A DNA stretch of 64,000 nucleotides from Streptomyces marincola (GTDB lineage: Bacteria; Actinomycetota; Actinomycetes; Streptomycetales; Streptomycetaceae), in assembly GCF_020410765.1 (NCBI RefSeq), contig NZ_CP084541.1, forward strand, positions 1,545,001 to 1,609,000, given 5' to 3'. The translations under genes and the position numbers were made by a program. Numbering within the stretch: the stretch's first letter is position 1; each line of letters begins with the position of its first letter. The notes beneath the pieces were generated by a model. It ran no database searches, was not told the DNA's origin, and saw nothing but the letters and a program-made list of their open reading frames with translations. This document shows positions 48,932 to 58,232 of this stretch, piece by piece.

Positions 48932-49180
48932 ATGGCTGCCACCCGGGAAGAGATCGTCGCCGGTCTCGCCGAGATCGTGAACGAGATCGCCGGCATCCCC
49001 ACCGACGAGGTGACCGAGGAGAAGTCGTTCACGGACGACCTCGACGTCGACTCGCTGTCCATGGTCGAGGTCGTCGTGGCCGCCGAGGAGCGCTTCGGTG
49101 TGAAGATCCCGGACGACGACGTCAAGGGCCTGAAGACCGTCGGCGACGCCGTCGGCTACATCGAGTCGCACCAGAGCTGA
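48932..49180 (+). CDS. acpP: acyl carrier protein
   Basis: An 82-residue protein from ATG 48932, with AAGGAG 8 bases upstream. The phosphopantetheine Ser is in DDLDVDSLSMVEVVV. The family-typical acidic helix (TDEVTEEKSFTDDL) is present. It lies between fabH and fabF, as in the Streptomyces type II fatty acid synthase. Confidence 0.96.
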   Translation: MAATREEIVAGLAEIVNEIAGIPTDEVTEEKSFTDDLDVDSLSMVEVVVAAEERFGVKIPDDDVKGLKTVGDAVGYIESHQS

Positions 49181-49273
49181 CACGGCTCACGGTCCGTACG
49201 AGCACAGCGCGCGTCGCCACCCCCGGGGGTGGCGCTGCACCACCATCCCCAGAACTAGCGGAGTAATGATTCT

Positions 49274-50536
<1,263 letters not shown>

Positions 50537-50541
50537 CCCGT

Positions 50542-50578
50542 CGCGTCCCGCGGGCGGCCCGGCCGGCCGCGGGACGCG
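50542..50578 (+). terminator. first of two hairpins after fabF
   Basis: cgcgtcccgcgg (50542-50553) and ccgcgggacgcg (50567-50578), perfect 12-bp stem. Confidence 0.8.
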
Positions 50579-50580
50579 AA

Positions 50581-50623
50581 GCGCGGGGCCCGGCACCGTC
50601 GTTCTCGGTGCCGGGCCCCGCGC
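50581..50623. terminator. second hairpin after fabF, bidirectional with KAS III gene
   Basis: gcgcggggcccggcacc (50581-50597) and ggtgccgggccccgcgc (50607-50623), perfect 17-bp stem with a 9-base loop, between the convergent fabF and KAS III genes. Confidence 0.9.
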
Positions 50624-50655
50624 GCGTCCACCGGCGGGGGCGGCCCGCCCGCGTC

Positions 50656-51591
50656 TCACGGGCAGCGCACGACCTGCCCCGCCCAGGAGAGGCCGCCGCC
50701 GAACGCGAAGAGGAGCACGGGGGCGCCCGCGGGCACGGCGCGGCGTTCGACGAGCTTGGCGAGGGCGAGCGGCACGGACGCCGCCGAGGTGTTCCCCGAC
50801 TCCACCACGTCCTGCGCGACGACGGCCCGCGGCGCGTCGAGCTGGCGGACGAGGGCCTCGATGATGCGCAGGTTCGCCTGGTGGGTGACGATCCCGGCGA
50901 GGTCGCCGGTGCCGATCCCGGCCCGCCGGCACGCCTCGCGGGCGTACGGGGCCAGTTCCGTGGTGGCCCAGCGGAACACGCTCTGCCCGTCCTGCGCGAA
51001 CCGCGGCTGCCAGGCGTCCCGCATGCGCACGGTGTCCCGCCTGGACGGGTCGGAGCCCCACACGACCGGCCCGATGCCGTTCTCGTCGCCGTCCGCGCTG
51101 ACCACGGCCGCGCCCGCGCCGTCGCCGAGCAGCACGCAACTGCTGCGGTCGGTCCAGTCCGTGACGTCCGACATCTTCTCCGCGCCGATGACCAGCGCGT
51201 GCCGGGCGGCGCCGGCCCGCACGGCGTGGTCGGCGGTGGCCAGGGCCGTGGTGAAGCCGGCGCAGCCGTTGTTCAGGTCGAAGGCGACGGCCGCCGGTAT
51301 GCCGAGGCGGCCGGCGACCTGCGCGGCGATGGAGGGCACCCGGTCGATCGCGCTGCACGTGGCCACGATCACCTGGCCGATGGCGTCCGGGTCGAGCCCC
51401 GCCCCGGCCAGTGCCTTGCCCGCCGCGGCGGTGGCCAGGTCCGCGACCGACTCCTCTCGCGCGATGCGGCGCGTGGCGATGCCGGTGCGCCTGACGATCC
51501 ACTCGTCGCTGGTGTCCACCAGCCGGGTCAGGTCCTCGTTGGTCATCACATGCTCGGGCTGGTGGTGGCCGAGTGCGGAGATGCGCGTCAT
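50656..51591 (-). CDS. beta-ketoacyl-ACP synthase III paralogue (FabH-like)
   Basis: A 311-residue protein from ATG 51591 (MTRISALGHHQPEHVM). KAS III marks: NNGCAGFTTALATA (Cys), IVTHQANLRIIEAL (His) and VVESGNTSAASVP (Asn), with TGIATRRIAREESVADL early. It is distinct from the housekeeping fabH in the operon opposite, so it may use a different starter or serve a specialised route. Divergent from a TetR gene, with an operator-like palindrome between them, suggesting regulated expression. Confidence 0.9.
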   Translation of the reverse strand: MTRISALGHHQPEHVMTNEDLTRLVDTSDEWIVRRTGIATRRIAREESVADLATAAAGKALAGAGLDPDAIGQVIVATCSAIDRVPSIAAQVAGRLGIPAAVAFDLNNGCAGFTTALATADHAVRAGAARHALVIGAEKMSDVTDWTDRSSCVLLGDGAGAAVVSADGDENGIGPVVWGSDPSRRDTVRMRDAWQPRFAQDGQSVFRWATTELAPYAREACRRAGIGTGDLAGIVTHQANLRIIEALVRQLDAPRAVVAQDVVESGNTSAASVPLALAKLVERRAVPAGAPVLLFAFGGGLSWAGQVVRCP

Positions 51592-51606
51592 GGAGGCAAT
51601 ATAACT

Positions 51607-51616
51607 ACCGAACGGT
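51607..51616. promoter_or_regulatory. palindrome in the KAS III - TetR divergent promoter
   Basis: ACCGAACGGT, a perfect 10-base dyad (51607-51616), between the divergent genes. The flanks aacta and tagtt (51603-51607 and 51626-51630) are also symmetric at longer distance. Likely operator of the neighbouring TetR protein, covering promoters in both directions. Confidence 0.6.
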
Positions 51617-51636
51617 CGCACTCTATAGTTGGGGGC

Positions 51637-52275
51637 ATGAGTCCCCGCCACTCCGCGGCCGAGGCGGCCCGCACCCGCGAGCGCATCATCGAGCGCGGTC
51701 TGGCCCTGGCCTCGGTCGACGGCCTCGAAGGGCTCACGATCGGCCGCCTCGCGGCGGATCTCGGCCTCAGCAAGTCGGGCGTGCTCGGCCACTTCGGCAC
51801 CAAGCAGGCGCTGCAACTGGCCGCGCTCGAACGGGCCGCCGTGGTCTTCAACGCCGAGGTGTGGCGGCCGGCCGCGGGCGCGCCGCCCGGGCTGCCGCGG
51901 CTGCGGGCGCTGTGCGCGGCGTGGATCTCGTACCTGACGCGCGGGGTGTTCCCCGGCGGGTGCCCGTTCGTCAGCGCCACGTTCGAGCAGGACGGCAGGG
52001 GCGGGCCGGTGCGCGTGCTGCTGCGGCGGCAGTTCCGGGCGTGGCGGGGCCGGGTCTGCGCCGAGGTGCGGACGGCGGTGCGGGCCGGCGACCTGCCGCC
52101 GGGCACGGACCCGGCGCAACTGGTCTTCGAGCTGTACGGGGTGATGATGAGCCTGAACCACGCGATCCAGTTGCACGGCGACCCGGCCGCGGCCCGCCAC
52201 GCGGGCGCCGCCGTGGAGCGGCTGCTCTCCCCGATGCCTCAGCCGGCCGCGGGCGGCGGGAAGCTCGCCCAGTAG
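51637..52275 (+). CDS. TetR-family transcriptional regulator
   Basis: A 212-residue protein from ATG 51637. HTH: RTRERIIERGLALASVDGLE, then LTIGRLAADLGLSKSGVLGH and FGTKQALQLAALERAAVVF. The C-terminal half contains GGCPFVSATFEQDGRGGPV, typical of the TetR_C group that pairs with acyl or lipid genes in actinobacteria. It is divergent from the KAS III paralogue, which it probably represses. Its 3' end overlaps the convergent dehydrogenase gene by 37 bases. Confidence 0.9.
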   Translation: MSPRHSAAEAARTRERIIERGLALASVDGLEGLTIGRLAADLGLSKSGVLGHFGTKQALQLAALERAAVVFNAEVWRPAAGAPPGLPRLRALCAAWISYLTRGVFPGGCPFVSATFEQDGRGGPVRVLLRRQFRAWRGRVCAEVRTAVRAGDLPPGTDPAQLVFELYGVMMSLNHAIQLHGDPAAARHAGAAVERLLSPMPQPAAGGGKLAQ

Positions 52276-53111
52276 GAGGCGGCCATGTCCTGGCCGCCCC
52301 GGCCGAGTTCCGAGGTGCGCCGCAGCCGCTCAGCGCCGGCCTCCGCGACGTCGAGGCGGACGCCCGCCGCCTCGCCCGCCGCGACGATGAGGCGGGCGTC
52401 CTTGACCGCGGTGTCGACCGAGAAGCTGGGGTCGAGTTCACCCGACCGGATGGCCGCCGACTTGGCCCGCAGGTAGCCGTTGTCCAGCGGGCCGCCCTCG
52501 ATCGTGTCGAGGAAGTCCTGCGGGTCGACGCCGAGCCCGGCCGCGAGGGCCAGGGCCTCGGCGGTGCCGTGGGTGAGGGCCAGGACCCAGCTGTTGCAGA
52601 CCAGCTTCAGGCGGGTGGCCGCGCCCGGTTCCTCCCCGACCCACACGGTGCGCGCGCCCACGGCGTCCAGCGCCGGGGCGGCCGGTCCCCTGGCCGCCTC
52701 TGGGCCCGCGGCGAGCACCGTCAGCTGCCCCGCCTCCGCGGGGGCGCGGGTGCCGAGCACGGGGGCGTCGACGAACAGCAGGCCGTGCTCCCGCGCGAAC
52801 CCGGCCAGCGGGGGCAGCCCCTCGATGCCCGCGGTGGTGCACTGGAGCCAGACGGTGCCGGCCGCGAGGCCGGGCCCGGCGGCGCTCATGGCGGAGAGGG
52901 TGGCCGCGGAGTCGTGGAGCACGGTGAGCACGAGGTCGGCGCCGCGCACGGCGTCGGCCGGGTCGTCGGCGACGCGGGCGCCCGCCGCCTCAAGCGGCTC
53001 CGCCTTGGCCCGGGTACGGTTCCACACGCGGACCTCGATTCCGGCGCGGCAGAGGTTGCGCGCCATCGCGGCGCCCATGATGCCGGTTCCGAGCACTGCT
53101 GCCGAAGTCAT
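52239..53111 (-). CDS. NAD(P)-dependent beta-hydroxyacid dehydrogenase (HIBADH/GLYR family)
   Basis: A 290-residue protein from ATG 53111. N-terminal Rossmann motif VLGTGIMGAAMARNL, then VWNRTRAKAEPL and the substrate motif region DAPVLGTRAPAEAGQL; the catalytic Lys is in RLKLVCNSWVLAL (K-x-x-N). It would oxidise 3-hydroxyisobutyrate-like acids or act as an imine reductase relative; the exact substrate is unclear. Convergent and overlapping with the TetR gene by 37 bases. Confidence 0.9.
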   Translation of the reverse strand: MTSAAVLGTGIMGAAMARNLCRAGIEVRVWNRTRAKAEPLEAAGARVADDPADAVRGADLVLTVLHDSAATLSAMSAAGPGLAAGTVWLQCTTAGIEGLPPLAGFAREHGLLFVDAPVLGTRAPAEAGQLTVLAAGPEAARGPAAPALDAVGARTVWVGEEPGAATRLKLVCNSWVLALTHGTAEALALAAGLGVDPQDFLDTIEGGPLDNGYLRAKSAAIRSGELDPSFSVDTAVKDARLIVAAGEAAGVRLDVAEAGAERLRRTSELGRGGQDMAASYWASFPPPAAG

Positions 53112-53166
53112 CGCGGGGTCCCCCGTCGTTCCGTGTCGTCCTGCGGCCCTCGCCGTCCTGTGCCCC

Positions 53167-53202
53167 TGTGTATCAGACGACCTGTGTGTATCAGACGACC
53201 TG
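53167..53202. repeat. perfect 18-base tandem duplication at the end of the DUF3145 gene
   Basis: tgtgtatcagacgacctg occurs twice without a gap (53167-53184 and 53185-53202). The right copy includes the gene's stop codon and last codons; the left copy repeats them after the stop. Confidence 0.95.
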
Positions 53203-53685
53203 GTGCAGCCATCGGACGGGAGCGCCCTCGCCCGCGTACCTGAACGGCTCCAGCTCGTCGTCCCACGGCTTGCCGAGCAGCCGGGCGATCTCCGCCTGGA
53301 GGTCGCACTCGCCTGCCGCGGCCCTGGCGGCGGCGGCGCGCAGCCGGTCCTCAGGGATCATGATGTCCCCGTGCAGGCCGGTCACGGCGTGGTAGATGCC
53401 CAACTCGGGGGTGCAGCTGTAGCGCTCGCCCTCGGTGGCCGCCGTCGGCTCGGCGGTGACCTCGAAGCGCAGCAGGTGCCAGCCGCGCAGCGCGGAGGCG
53501 AGCTTGGAGGCGGCGGCCGGCTCGCCCTGCCAGGACAGCTCGGCCCGCCAGGTGCCGGGGGCGGCGGGCTGTCTGGTCCAGTCCAGGCCGACGCGGGCGC
53601 CGAGCACCCCGGTGACGGCCCACTCGATGTGCGGGCACAGGGCGCGCGGGGCCGAGTGCACATACAGAACGCCACGTGTCGTCAT
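53191..53685 (-). CDS. DUF3145 family protein
   Basis: A 164-residue protein from ATG 53685 (MTTRGVLYVHSAPRALC), with GGAGG upstream. The family signature includes PHIEWAVTGVLG, LSWQGEPAAASKLASALRGW, ERYSCTPELGIYHAVTGLHG and GKPWDDELEPFRYAGEGAPV. This small protein is nearly universal in Streptomyces and uncharacterised. It lies next to the fab region, as in S. coelicolor. An 18-base tandem repeat covers the last codons and stop. Confidence 0.93.
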   Translation of the reverse strand: MTTRGVLYVHSAPRALCPHIEWAVTGVLGARVGLDWTRQPAAPGTWRAELSWQGEPAAASKLASALRGWHLLRFEVTAEPTAATEGERYSCTPELGIYHAVTGLHGDIMIPEDRLRAAAARAAAGECDLQAEIARLLGKPWDDELEPFRYAGEGAPVRWLHQVV

Positions 53686-53944
53686 CGGGACCTCCACTCT
53701 TGCCAGCCTGCGCCCACCGCGATCCTCAAGGCGCCCCCGACGACCCGACGTCGCGCACGAACAGTAAACAGCATTCACGCCAATTCTCGGCAAATTGGAC
53801 AGCGTGTGACGTGCGGTCATCTCCTACTCTGGAGAGGGGCGCACGTCGGGCACCCTTGTCGCCGCCATTCACCGGGTCCCAAACTATCGCTCCCGTGCGA
53901 CACCGTGGACGCCAAGGACCGCACTCGACACACCGGGAGCCCCC

Positions 53945-54832
53945 ATGCCGCCTCGCCGCCGGCCCATCGCCCTGTCCGCGCTCGCCGCCCTCGTGCTCAC
54001 GGCCTGCACCGGGCAGGGAACGGACGACGACCCGGGCGGCCGGGACCGGGAGGCGGGCGAGCGGAGCACGCCGGCCGGCACGGAGTGGGACACCGGGCCC
54101 GAGTCGGTGGCCGCCATCGGCGACTCCATCACCCGCGCCTTCGACGCCTGCGCCCCGCTCGCGGACTGCCCCGAGGCGTCCTGGGCGACGGGGACCGACA
54201 CGGGGGTGACCAGCCTGGCGCGGCAGTTGATCGGGAACGACCCGTCCCTGGCCGAACGCACGTGGAACCTGGCCGAGTCCGGCGCGCGGGCCGCCGACCT
54301 GCCGGAGCAGGCGCGGCGGGCCGCGGCCCACGAGCCCGGGCTGCTGACCGTGCTGATCGGCGGGAACGACGCGTGCGCGCCGGACGCGGCGGCGATGACA
54401 CCGGTCGCGGATTTCCGCGCGCACGTCACCGAGACGGTGGACATCGTCCGCACCCAGTCGCCGGACACCCAGGTGTACGTCGCCAGCGTGCCCGACCTGA
54501 TGCGGCTGTGGTCGCAGGGGTCGGAGTCGCTGCTCGCGCGCTCGGTGTGGCGGATGGCCGACATCTGCCCCTCGATCCTGGCGGACGCGCAGGACACGTC
54601 GGCCGCCGCCCAGGAGCGGCGCGCGTCGGTGCGGGCCCGGGTGCGGGAGTACAACGAGGTGCTGGCCGAGGTGTGCGCGGCGGACGCGCTGTGCCGGTAC
54701 GACGGTGGCGCGGTCTTCGACTACGACTTCACCGCGGGCCACCTGAGCGACTGGGACTGGTTCCACCCGAGCCGGGAGGGGCAGTCGGTGCTCGCGGCGC
54801 TGGCCTACGAGCAGGTCACGGCGGAGGGGTGA
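53945..54832 (+). CDS. SGNH/GDSL hydrolase lipoprotein
   Basis: A 295-residue exported protein from ATG 53945 with a lipoprotein signal (LVLTACTGQG, cleavage before Cys about 20). SGNH blocks: block I AAIGDSITRAFDAC, block III LIGGNDACAP and block V SDWDWFHPSREGQ, with Gly in AESGARAADLP. Serine in the GDS motif and His in FHPS are the catalytic pair. The family includes secreted phospholipases and esterases; the substrate is unknown. It stands alone; the 259 bases before it hold no gene. Confidence 0.9.
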   Translation: MPPRRRPIALSALAALVLTACTGQGTDDDPGGRDREAGERSTPAGTEWDTGPESVAAIGDSITRAFDACAPLADCPEASWATGTDTGVTSLARQLIGNDPSLAERTWNLAESGARAADLPEQARRAAAHEPGLLTVLIGGNDACAPDAAAMTPVADFRAHVTETVDIVRTQSPDTQVYVASVPDLMRLWSQGSESLLARSVWRMADICPSILADAQDTSAAAQERRASVRARVREYNEVLAEVCAADALCRYDGGAVFDYDFTAGHLSDWDWFHPSREGQSVLAALAYEQVTAEG

Positions 54833-54879
54833 GCGCCGGGGGCCGCGGGGTTCCCAAGTTGCCGGGCAGGGCGTAACCA

Positions 54880-54939
54880 TTGACAGGTCGCGCGCCCGCT
54901 CATTACGTTCTCGTCAGCATTTCGAACGGTTGACGAAAT
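54880..54939 (+). promoter_or_regulatory. promoter and operator of the sugar-acid operon
   Basis: A good -35, TTGACA (54880-54885), is followed 18 bases later by TACGTT (54904-54909) as -10. Downstream, ATTTCG (54919-54924) and CGAAAT (54934-54939) form a dyad with a 9-base spacer, overlapping the expected transcription start. It probably binds a repressor that responds to the transported sugar. No regulator gene is in the operon. Confidence 0.65.
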
Positions 54940-54965
54940 ATCGAACAGGCGGAGGGTTGGCTCCC

Positions 54966-56132
54966 GTGCGCATCACCGGAATCAGTACGCATGTCGTCGG
55001 AACGCCCTGGCGGAACCTCACCTACGTTCAGGTGCACACCGATGAGGGCCTGACCGGTGTCGGCGAGACCCGCATGCTCGGGCACACCGACGCGCTGATC
55101 GGCTACCTGCGGGAGGCGGAGGCCAACCACGTGGCGGGCTCCGACCCGTTCGCCGTCGAGGACCTGGTCCGCCGCATGAAGTACGGCGACTACGGGCGGG
55201 CCGGCGAGATCGTCATGTCGGGCATCGCCTGCGTCGAGATGGCCTGCTGGGACATCAAGGGCCAGGCGCTCGGCGTCCCGGTGTGGCAGCTGCTCGGCGG
55301 TCGCGCGAACGCCTCGGACAACCGGGTCAAGGCGTACGCGAACGGCTGGTACACCGTCGAGCGCACCCCCGAGGCGTTCCACGAGGCCGCGCGGGCCGTG
55401 GTCGAGCGCGGCTACCAGGCGCTCAAGCTCGACCCGTTCGGCACGGGCAGTTTCGAACTCGACCACGCCGAGACCGTGCGCTCCCTCTCCCTGGTCGAGG
55501 CGGTCAGGGACGCGATCGGGCCCGAGCGCGAGCTGCTGCTTGAGATGCACGGCCGGTTCTCGCCCGCGACGGCGATCCGGCTGGCCAGGGAACTGGAGCC
55601 GTTCCAGCCCGCGTGGCTTGAGGAGCCGGTGCCGCCGGAGAACCTGAAGGCCCTGGCCAAGGTGGCGGAGAAGACGACGCTCCCCATCGCGACCGGCGAA
55701 CGCATCCACGACCGCATCGAGTTCCGCGAGCTGTTCGAGTCGCAGGCCGTCGACATCATCCAGCCCGACCTCGGCCACACGGGCGGCATCGGCGAGATGC
55801 GCAAGCTCGCCGCGACCGCGGAGACGCACTACGTGCTGGTCGCCCCGCACAACGTGGGCGGCTCCGTGCTGACCGCCGCCAGCCTCCAGCTCGCGGGCTG
55901 CACGCCCAACTTCAAGATCCTCGAACACTTCAACGACTTCGCCGACGCGGAGATCAAGAAGGTCGTCAAAAACGCGCCCGAGGTCGTCGACGGCTACTTC
56001 ACGCTCTCCGAGGAACCGGGCCTCGGCGTGCGGCTGGACGTGGACGCGGCGGCCGAGTTCCCGCAGCAGCAGGCGCACTTCGACCTGTGGGCCGAGGGCT
56101 GGGAGAAGCGGGACGGGAAGGGCGGCCAGTGA
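54966..56132 (+). CDS. mandelate racemase/enolase-superfamily sugar acid dehydratase (D-galactonate dehydratase-like)
   Basis: A 388-residue protein from GTG 54966, 8 bases after GGAGGG. The MR/enolase barrel shows metal ligands in LLLEMHGRFS (E), PAWLEEPVPPEN (E) and IATGERIHDR (E), the base Lys in ALKLDPFG, and a His in APHNVGGSVL. The sequence resembles GalD/mannonate-type acid-sugar dehydratases rather than mandelate racemase itself. It heads a seven-gene operon for a sugar or sugar acid and overlaps the dehydrogenase gene by 4 bases. Exact sugar is unknown. Confidence 0.87.
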   Translation: MRITGISTHVVGTPWRNLTYVQVHTDEGLTGVGETRMLGHTDALIGYLREAEANHVAGSDPFAVEDLVRRMKYGDYGRAGEIVMSGIACVEMACWDIKGQALGVPVWQLLGGRANASDNRVKAYANGWYTVERTPEAFHEAARAVVERGYQALKLDPFGTGSFELDHAETVRSLSLVEAVRDAIGPERELLLEMHGRFSPATAIRLARELEPFQPAWLEEPVPPENLKALAKVAEKTTLPIATGERIHDRIEFRELFESQAVDIIQPDLGHTGGIGEMRKLAATAETHYVLVAPHNVGGSVLTAASLQLAGCTPNFKILEHFNDFADAEIKKVVKNAPEVVDGYFTLSEEPGLGVRLDVDAAAEFPQQQAHFDLWAEGWEKRDGKGGQ

Positions 56133-57148
56133 CCGAGGCGCGCAGCGTCCTCGTCGAGGCGCCGGGGCGGCACCGGCTGGTGGCCGCCGCCGCGCCGCCC
56201 GAGCCGGGTCCTGGCGAGGTGCGGGTCGCGGTGCACGCGGCCGGCGTCTGCGCGAGCGACCGCGAGGTGTACGAGGGCACCAGGGCCGAGGGCTACGTGC
56301 GCTACCCCGTGGTGCCAGGGCACGAGTGGTCGGGCACCGTGGCCGCGGTCGGTCCTGGCACCGACCCGGCGCTCGTGGGCCGCAAGACCACCGGCGAGGG
56401 CTTCCGGGCCTGCGGCACCTGCGACCGCTGCCGGACCGGCGAGACCAGCCTGTGCACCGCGGGCTACGAGGAGACCGGGTTCACCCGGCCGGGCGCGTTC
56501 GCCGACCACCTCGTGCTGCCCGCGCGGCTGCTGCACCTGCTGCCCGACGACGCCGACCTGACCGCCGCCGCGCTGCTCGAACCCGCGGCCGTCGTCGCCG
56601 CCGCCGTGCTGCGCGCCGCCCCCAGGGCGGCGGAGCGGGTGGCCGTGGTGGGCGCGGGCACGCTCGGGCTGCTCGCGGTGCAACTGCTCGCCGCCGCCTC
56701 GCCCGCCGAGCTGACGGCCGTCGACCCGAGGAAGCGGCCGGGCGAGCAGGCGCGGGCGTTCGGCGCGCACCGCGCCGTCACTCCCGAGGAGGCGGCCGGG
56801 CTGCACGGCCGGTTCGACCTGGTGGTGGAGACCGCGGGAGCGCCGGGCACCGCGCGCGACGCCTGCCTCCTCGCCCGCAGGGGCGGCCGGGTGGTGCTGA
56901 CCGGCCTGCCCGCCCCCGGCGCGCACGGCATCGACCCGGTGCACCTGGCGGTGAGCCAGCTCACCGTGGCCGGCGTCTTCGGCGCGCCGCCCGCCGCCTG
57001 GGCCCACGCCACCCGCGCCTTCGCCGCCGGCCTGCTGCGGCCCGCCGCGTTGATCACTCATCAACTCCCGCTCGAATCCTTCGGGGTTGCTGTCGAACTC
57101 GTCGGTAGTGGCGACCCGGAAGTGGGCAAGGTACTGCTGAAGCCATAG
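56129..57148 (+). CDS. zinc-dependent alcohol/polyol dehydrogenase (medium-chain)
   Basis: A 339-residue protein from GTG 56129 (overlap of 4). Catalytic zinc ligands in GVCASDREVYE and VPGHEWSG (Cys, His-Glu); structural zinc Cys in FRACGTCDRCRTGETSLC (four Cys). NAD-binding GAGTLGLLAVQL. This is the sorbitol/threonine dehydrogenase group. In this operon it should oxidise the transported sugar, polyol or a derived acid. Sequence alone does not give specificity. Confidence 0.9.
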   Translation: MTEARSVLVEAPGRHRLVAAAAPPEPGPGEVRVAVHAAGVCASDREVYEGTRAEGYVRYPVVPGHEWSGTVAAVGPGTDPALVGRKTTGEGFRACGTCDRCRTGETSLCTAGYEETGFTRPGAFADHLVLPARLLHLLPDDADLTAAALLEPAAVVAAAVLRAAPRAAERVAVVGAGTLGLLAVQLLAAASPAELTAVDPRKRPGEQARAFGAHRAVTPEEAAGLHGRFDLVVETAGAPGTARDACLLARRGGRVVLTGLPAPGAHGIDPVHLAVSQLTVAGVFGAPPAAWAHATRAFAAGLLRPAALITHQLPLESFGVAVELVGSGDPEVGKVLLKP

Positions 57149-57215
57149 GGGCGCATGCTGCCGATGAGACCGAACCACGCACGAGATACCGAACCACCGC
57201 GAACACTGGAGCACC

Positions 57216-58226
57216 GTGTCTGAGTCCGCCCCCGCCCCCCGCCTGCCGGGCCAGGCCGCCCTGGCCTCGCTCGGCTACGCGACGCCCGTGGCCGACCCCG
57301 CCGACGCATCGCCGCACTCGTTCCCCGACGGGGGCGGGTGGCGCACCGAAATACCCTCGGTCGAGGGCCCCGAGGCACTGCACACCGTGCTCGCCGAGGC
57401 CGCCAGGCTCGACGTGCCCGTCCACCGCATCAGCCAGGGCAGCGGCGTGTGGATGCTCACCGACGCGGAGATCACCGAGATGGTCGACGCGTGCGCCGCG
57501 GCCGGCGTCGAACTGTGCCTGTTCACCGGGCCGCGCGGCTCGTGGGACATCGGCGCCTCGACCCGCACCGCCTCGGGCGGCGGCGGCCTGCGGGCCCGCG
57601 GCCACGGCGCGGTGGCCGGCTGCGTCGAGGACGCCCTGCGGGCGACCGCGCTCGGCGTGCGCTGCCTGCTCGTCGCCGACGAGGGCGTGCTGTGGGTGCT
57701 GCACCGCCTGCGCGAGCAGGGCACGCTGCCCGCGGACACCACGTTCAAGGTCTCCGCCCTCATCGGGCCGGTCAACCCGGCGTCCGTCGCCGTGCACGAA
57801 GGGCTCGGCGCCGACTCCGTCAACATCCCGTCGGACCTCACGCTCGAACACCTCACGGAGATCCGGCGCGTCACGCGGGTGCCGCTGGACTTCTACCTGG
57901 AGGCGCCCGACGACCTCGGCGGCTACGTGCGCATGTACGACGCGGCGGAGCTGATCCGCAGGGGCGCGCCGATCTACCTGAAGTTCGGCCTCAGCAAGGC
58001 GCCCGGCATCTACCCGTTCGGGGCGCACCTGCGGGACGTCACGCTGAGCAGCGCGCGCGAACGCGTGCGCCGCGGGCGGCTGGCCCTCGACCTGCTGGCC
58101 CGGCTCGGCGCGGACGGCGGCATGTCGCCGCTGGGTTCGCGCCTGCCGGGACCGCTCACCCGTTTCACCGGCACCACACGCACCACCGGCACCACAGAAG
58201 AGGTTCCACCAGCCGAAAGGTCGTGA
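57216..58226 (+). CDS. TIM-barrel-like protein of unknown function in a sugar operon
   Basis: A 336-residue protein from GTG 57216 with TGGAG upstream. The middle repeats beta-alpha units (HRISQGSGVWMLTDAEITEM; ELCLFTGPRGSWDIG; VRCLLVADEGVLWVLHRLRE; GADSVNIPSDLTLEHLTEI; RVPLDFYLEAPDDLGGYVR) that read as a TIM barrel. It resembles proteins often annotated as U32-type peptidases next to ChvE-type transporters, but I see no peptidase motif. Given its place between a dehydrogenase and the sugar-binding protein, an aldolase or isomerase role is possible. Function is not assigned. Confidence 0.75.
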   Translation: MSESAPAPRLPGQAALASLGYATPVADPADASPHSFPDGGGWRTEIPSVEGPEALHTVLAEAARLDVPVHRISQGSGVWMLTDAEITEMVDACAAAGVELCLFTGPRGSWDIGASTRTASGGGGLRARGHGAVAGCVEDALRATALGVRCLLVADEGVLWVLHRLREQGTLPADTTFKVSALIGPVNPASVAVHEGLGADSVNIPSDLTLEHLTEIRRVTRVPLDFYLEAPDDLGGYVRMYDAAELIRRGAPIYLKFGLSKAPGIYPFGAHLRDVTLSSARERVRRGRLALDLLARLGADGGMSPLGSRLPGPLTRFTGTTRTTGTTEEVPPAERS

Positions 58227-58232
58227 TCGCTC

